From the NCBI GenBank assembly GCA_043747685.1, contig JAYTOR010000320.1, positions 1 to 9,079 of the forward strand: a DNA stretch of 9,079 bases, written 5' to 3'. The stretch is from JANXUF01 sp043747685 (GTDB lineage: Bacteria > Actinomycetota > Acidimicrobiia > Acidimicrobiales > Ilumatobacteraceae). The position numbers and the translations under genes are program-made. The notes under the pieces were generated by a model. The model saw only the letters and a program-made list of their open reading frames with translations, was not told the origin of the DNA and did not search any database. This document shows, in pieces, positions 6,165 to 9,079 of this stretch; positions within the stretch are counted from its first letter, which is position 1, and each line of letters starts with the position of its first letter.

Positions 6165-6170
6165 AAGCTA
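6165..6170 (-). promoter_or_regulatory. Candidate leaderless -10 element for the FAD oxidoreductase
   Basis: TAGCTT on the minus strand ends 7 nt before the ATG at 6157, the same spacing seen for the CysO-like and glycerate kinase genes. The spacer (GACCCGC) has no Shine-Dalgarno sequence. No good -35 is visible. Confidence 0.45.
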
Positions 6171-6206
6171 CCCGGCGATCCAGGTCCGAGTCCGGCCGTG
6201 GATGGG

Positions 6207-6236
6207 TTGCGTCGTTAGCACTCTCGGACCTAGAGT
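6207..6236 (+). promoter_or_regulatory. Candidate groEL promoter
   Basis: TTGCGT (6207-6212) and TAGAGT (6231-6236), with an 18-bp spacer, resemble -35 and -10 elements. Transcription would start near 6243, giving a leader of about 65 nt. The -10 element lies within the first CIRCE operator, so HrcA bound there would block RNA polymerase. Confidence 0.5.
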
Positions 6237-6241
6237 GCTAG
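6215..6241. promoter_or_regulatory. CIRCE operator 1 (HrcA site)
   Basis: TTAGCACTC, nine bases, GAGTGCTAG. This matches the CIRCE consensus (TTAGCACTC-N9-GAGTGCTAA) at 17 of 18 arm positions; only the last base differs. CIRCE is the binding site of the heat-shock repressor HrcA, and it sits directly in front of groEL, its classical target. Confidence 0.96.
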
Positions 6242-6264
6242 CACTCGATAGATCAGAGTGCGAA
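6238..6264. promoter_or_regulatory. CIRCE operator 2 (HrcA site), overlapping the first
   Basis: CTAGCACTC, nine bases, GAGTGCGAA matches the CIRCE consensus at 16 of 18 arm positions. Its first four bases (CTAG, 6238-6241) are also the last four of operator 1, so the two sites overlap and their centres lie 23 bp apart. It covers the likely transcription start. Confidence 0.92.
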
Positions 6265-6292
6265 CGAGTCTTCCCTCGTTGCGCCCATTACT

Positions 6293-6299
6293 GGAGGAA
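6293..6299 (+). promoter_or_regulatory. Strong ribosome binding site of groEL
   Basis: GGAGGAA lies 8 nt before the groEL ATG. It is notable because most other single genes here have no such site, and it fits high-level translation of the chaperonin. Confidence 0.9.
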
Positions 6300-6307
6300 C
6301 ATCGAAA

Positions 6308-7924
<1,617 letters not shown>

Positions 7925-7974
7925 TCCCAGCGGATCCCGAGAAGGATCACCGGATCGACCGAACGCACTGAACG

Positions 7975-8004
7975 AACGGCCCGTGGCGCACGCCACGGGC
8001 CGTT
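7975..8004 (+). terminator. Strong hairpin terminator after groEL
   Basis: AACGGCCCGTGGCG and CGCCACGGGCCGTT form a perfect 14-bp inverted repeat around CA (tip probably a four-base loop), starting 51 bp after the groEL stop. The 3' arm ends in TTT, with another TTT six bases later. The stem is very stable and isolates groEL from the downstream oxidoreductase; the short U tract is common in high-G+C actinobacteria. Confidence 0.8.
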
Positions 8005-8009
8005 TGCCG

Positions 8010-8041
8010 TTTCGGGTGTCATCGGTTTTCGGGTGTCATCG
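8010..8041. repeat. 15-bp direct repeat upstream of the quinone oxidoreductase gene
   Basis: TTTCGGGTGTCATCG occurs at 8010-8024 and again at 8027-8041, a 17-bp period. The pair lies between the groEL terminator and the next promoter, about 53-84 bp before the start codon. It may be a slippage duplication or a direct-repeat regulator site. Confidence 0.85.
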
Positions 8042-8081
8042 ATTGACGGGGTTCGACCACGAGCGCGGGAACTGCAGCGCG

Positions 8082-8087
8082 TACGGT
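8082..8087 (+). promoter_or_regulatory. Candidate leaderless -10 element for the quinone oxidoreductase
   Basis: TACGGT fits TAnnnT and ends 6 nt before the ATG at 8094. The G-rich bases between are too close to the ATG to act as a Shine-Dalgarno site. Confidence 0.35.
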
Positions 8088-8093
8088 CGGGGG

Positions 8094-9065
8094 ATGCGCA
8101 CCATCGTTTGCACTGAATACGGAATCGGCGACAACCTCGTGGTCGAGGAGTCTCCGACACCCGAACCAGGCCGTGGCCAGGTGCGGGTGGCTGTCAAGGC
8201 CGCAGGCGCAAGTTTCGTCGACGGCCTCCAGGCGGCCGGCAAGTACCAGTTCGCAGCGCAGCCACCGTACGTGCCAGGCGGCGAGGCGGCCGGGATCGTC
8301 GACGCCGTCGGCGAAGGCGTGACCGAGTGGGATGTCGGCGATCGGGTCTTCGCGTCCGTCGGCAAGGGTGCATTCGCCGACTTCATCATGACCATGCCCC
8401 AACAGCTGGTGCGCTTGCCCGACACGATCGGTTTCGCCGTCGGTGCCTCGTTCATGCAGGTGTACGGAACTGCCTGGTTCGCCTTCAAGAAGCGTACGAT
8501 CGTGCGCCCCGGCGAGGTCGTCCTCGTCACGGGTGCGGGCGGTGGTGTCGGCCTCGCAGCAATCGACGTCGCCCGGTCGATGGGTGCCCGCGTCATCGCC
8601 GTCGCCTCGTCACCGGAAAAGCGCAACCTGGCGATGTCGATGGGTGCAGAGTCGGCGATCGATCCACTGACCGAGGACGTCAAGACGAGAGCCCGGGAAC
8701 TGACCGATGGCGCCGGCGTCGATGTCGTCTACGACGTCGTCGGCGGCGATGTGTCGGAGCCGGCGATGCGGTCGTTGAAGTTCGACGGGCGTTTCCTCGT
8801 GATCGGCTTTCCGGGCGGTATTGCCAGACTGCCGCTGAATCTCGTATTGCTCAACAACAGAACGGTTGTGGGTGTCGAGTGGGGAGGCTGGGTGCCGCGC
8901 CACCTCGAGGAGAACCGGACGATGATCGCCGATATCGTCAGCGAGATCGCTGAGGGTGGCCTGCATCCCGTCGCCCCGGTAGAGCGTCCGTTGACCGACG
9001 CAGGTGCCGTTCTCGCCGATCTCCTCGGCCGTCGTGCTGTCGGCAAGATCGTCCTCATTCCATAA
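8094..9065 (+). CDS. NADPH:quinone oxidoreductase-like MDR protein (zinc-free)
   Basis: This 323-residue protein is a medium-chain dehydrogenase/reductase of the quinone oxidoreductase type. The N-terminal GroES-like catalytic domain (about 1-125) contains PGGEAAGIVDAVGEGV (61-76), where zinc enzymes carry GHE, plus VGDRVFA (81-87). It lacks the cysteine cluster of the structural zinc site, so it should be metal-free. The Rossmann domain (about 126-265) has the nucleotide motif GAGGGVGLAA (147-156) and DVVYDVVGG, typical of the family. The C-terminus, AVGKIVLIP, is characteristic. Likely NAD(P)H-dependent reduction of quinones, enals or enoyl-type substrates in the cytosol; the true substrate is unknown. 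The ATG at 8094 begins the first beta strand (MRTIVCTEYG); the frame upstream runs through the end of groEL in a shadow frame. It follows the groEL terminator and appears to have its own promoter. Confidence 0.92.
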   Translation: MRTIVCTEYGIGDNLVVEESPTPEPGRGQVRVAVKAAGASFVDGLQAAGKYQFAAQPPYVPGGEAAGIVDAVGEGVTEWDVGDRVFASVGKGAFADFIMTMPQQLVRLPDTIGFAVGASFMQVYGTAWFAFKKRTIVRPGEVVLVTGAGGGVGLAAIDVARSMGARVIAVASSPEKRNLAMSMGAESAIDPLTEDVKTRARELTDGAGVDVVYDVVGGDVSEPAMRSLKFDGRFLVIGFPGGIARLPLNLVLLNNRTVVGVEWGGWVPRHLEENRTMIADIVSEIAEGGLHPVAPVERPLTDAGAVLADLLGRRAVGKIVLIP

Positions 9066-9079
9066 TCCGGTCGGGGGTC

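Overview
This is a high-G+C stretch that looks like the chromosome of a free-living actinobacterium, most likely from the Acidimicrobiia (Ilumatobacter-like); the placement is inferred, not proven. The grounds are a coupled DUF3263 / LytR_C (VirR-like) pair, a CysO-type sulfur carrier ending in AVAGG, a GroEL2-like chaperonin under CIRCE control, several apparently leaderless promoters, and the remnant of an AbiEi/DUF559-like gene. No RNA gene, insertion sequence, CRISPR array or phage gene is visible.

Layout. A LysR-type regulator (6-935, +; its upstream region is cut by the window edge) converges on uridine kinase (1033-1659, -), with a small palindrome between them. Udk is divergent from a two-gene operon (1774-2741, +): a DUF3263 protein overlapping by 4 bp a membrane-anchored LytR_C protein. 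That operon converges on glycerate kinase (2863-3846, -). Glycerate kinase is head-to-head with a MoaD/ThiS-fold CysO-like protein (3965-4240, +). Next come a decayed AbiEi/DUF559-type gene (4273-4640, -) and an FAD-dependent oxidoreductase (4670-6157, -). The latter is divergent from groEL (6308-7924, +), which has two overlapping CIRCE operators, a strong Shine-Dalgarno site and a downstream hairpin terminator. The window closes with a zinc-free MDR quinone oxidoreductase (8094-9065, +).

The genes are mostly single housekeeping transcription units rather than one pathway. Udk does pyrimidine salvage, glycerate kinase feeds phosphoglycerate into glycolysis and serine synthesis, the CysO-like protein carries sulfur (probably for cysteine), GroEL folds proteins, and two flavin- or NADPH-dependent oxidoreductases have unknown substrates. 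DUF3263 plus the VirR-like protein form the one real operon and may act in cell-envelope physiology. From memory, a similar pair (Rv0430-Rv0431) lies a few genes from groEL2 in Mycobacterium tuberculosis.

I did not find a convincing new multi-gene system. The observations most worth a second look are the double CIRCE operator sharing four bases, the promoter pattern TAnnnT placed 6-9 nt before the start codon of five genes that lack a convincing Shine-Dalgarno site, the AbiEi/DUF559 remnant, and repeated short tandem duplications (often with a 15-bp period) at stop codons and in protein tails or loops.
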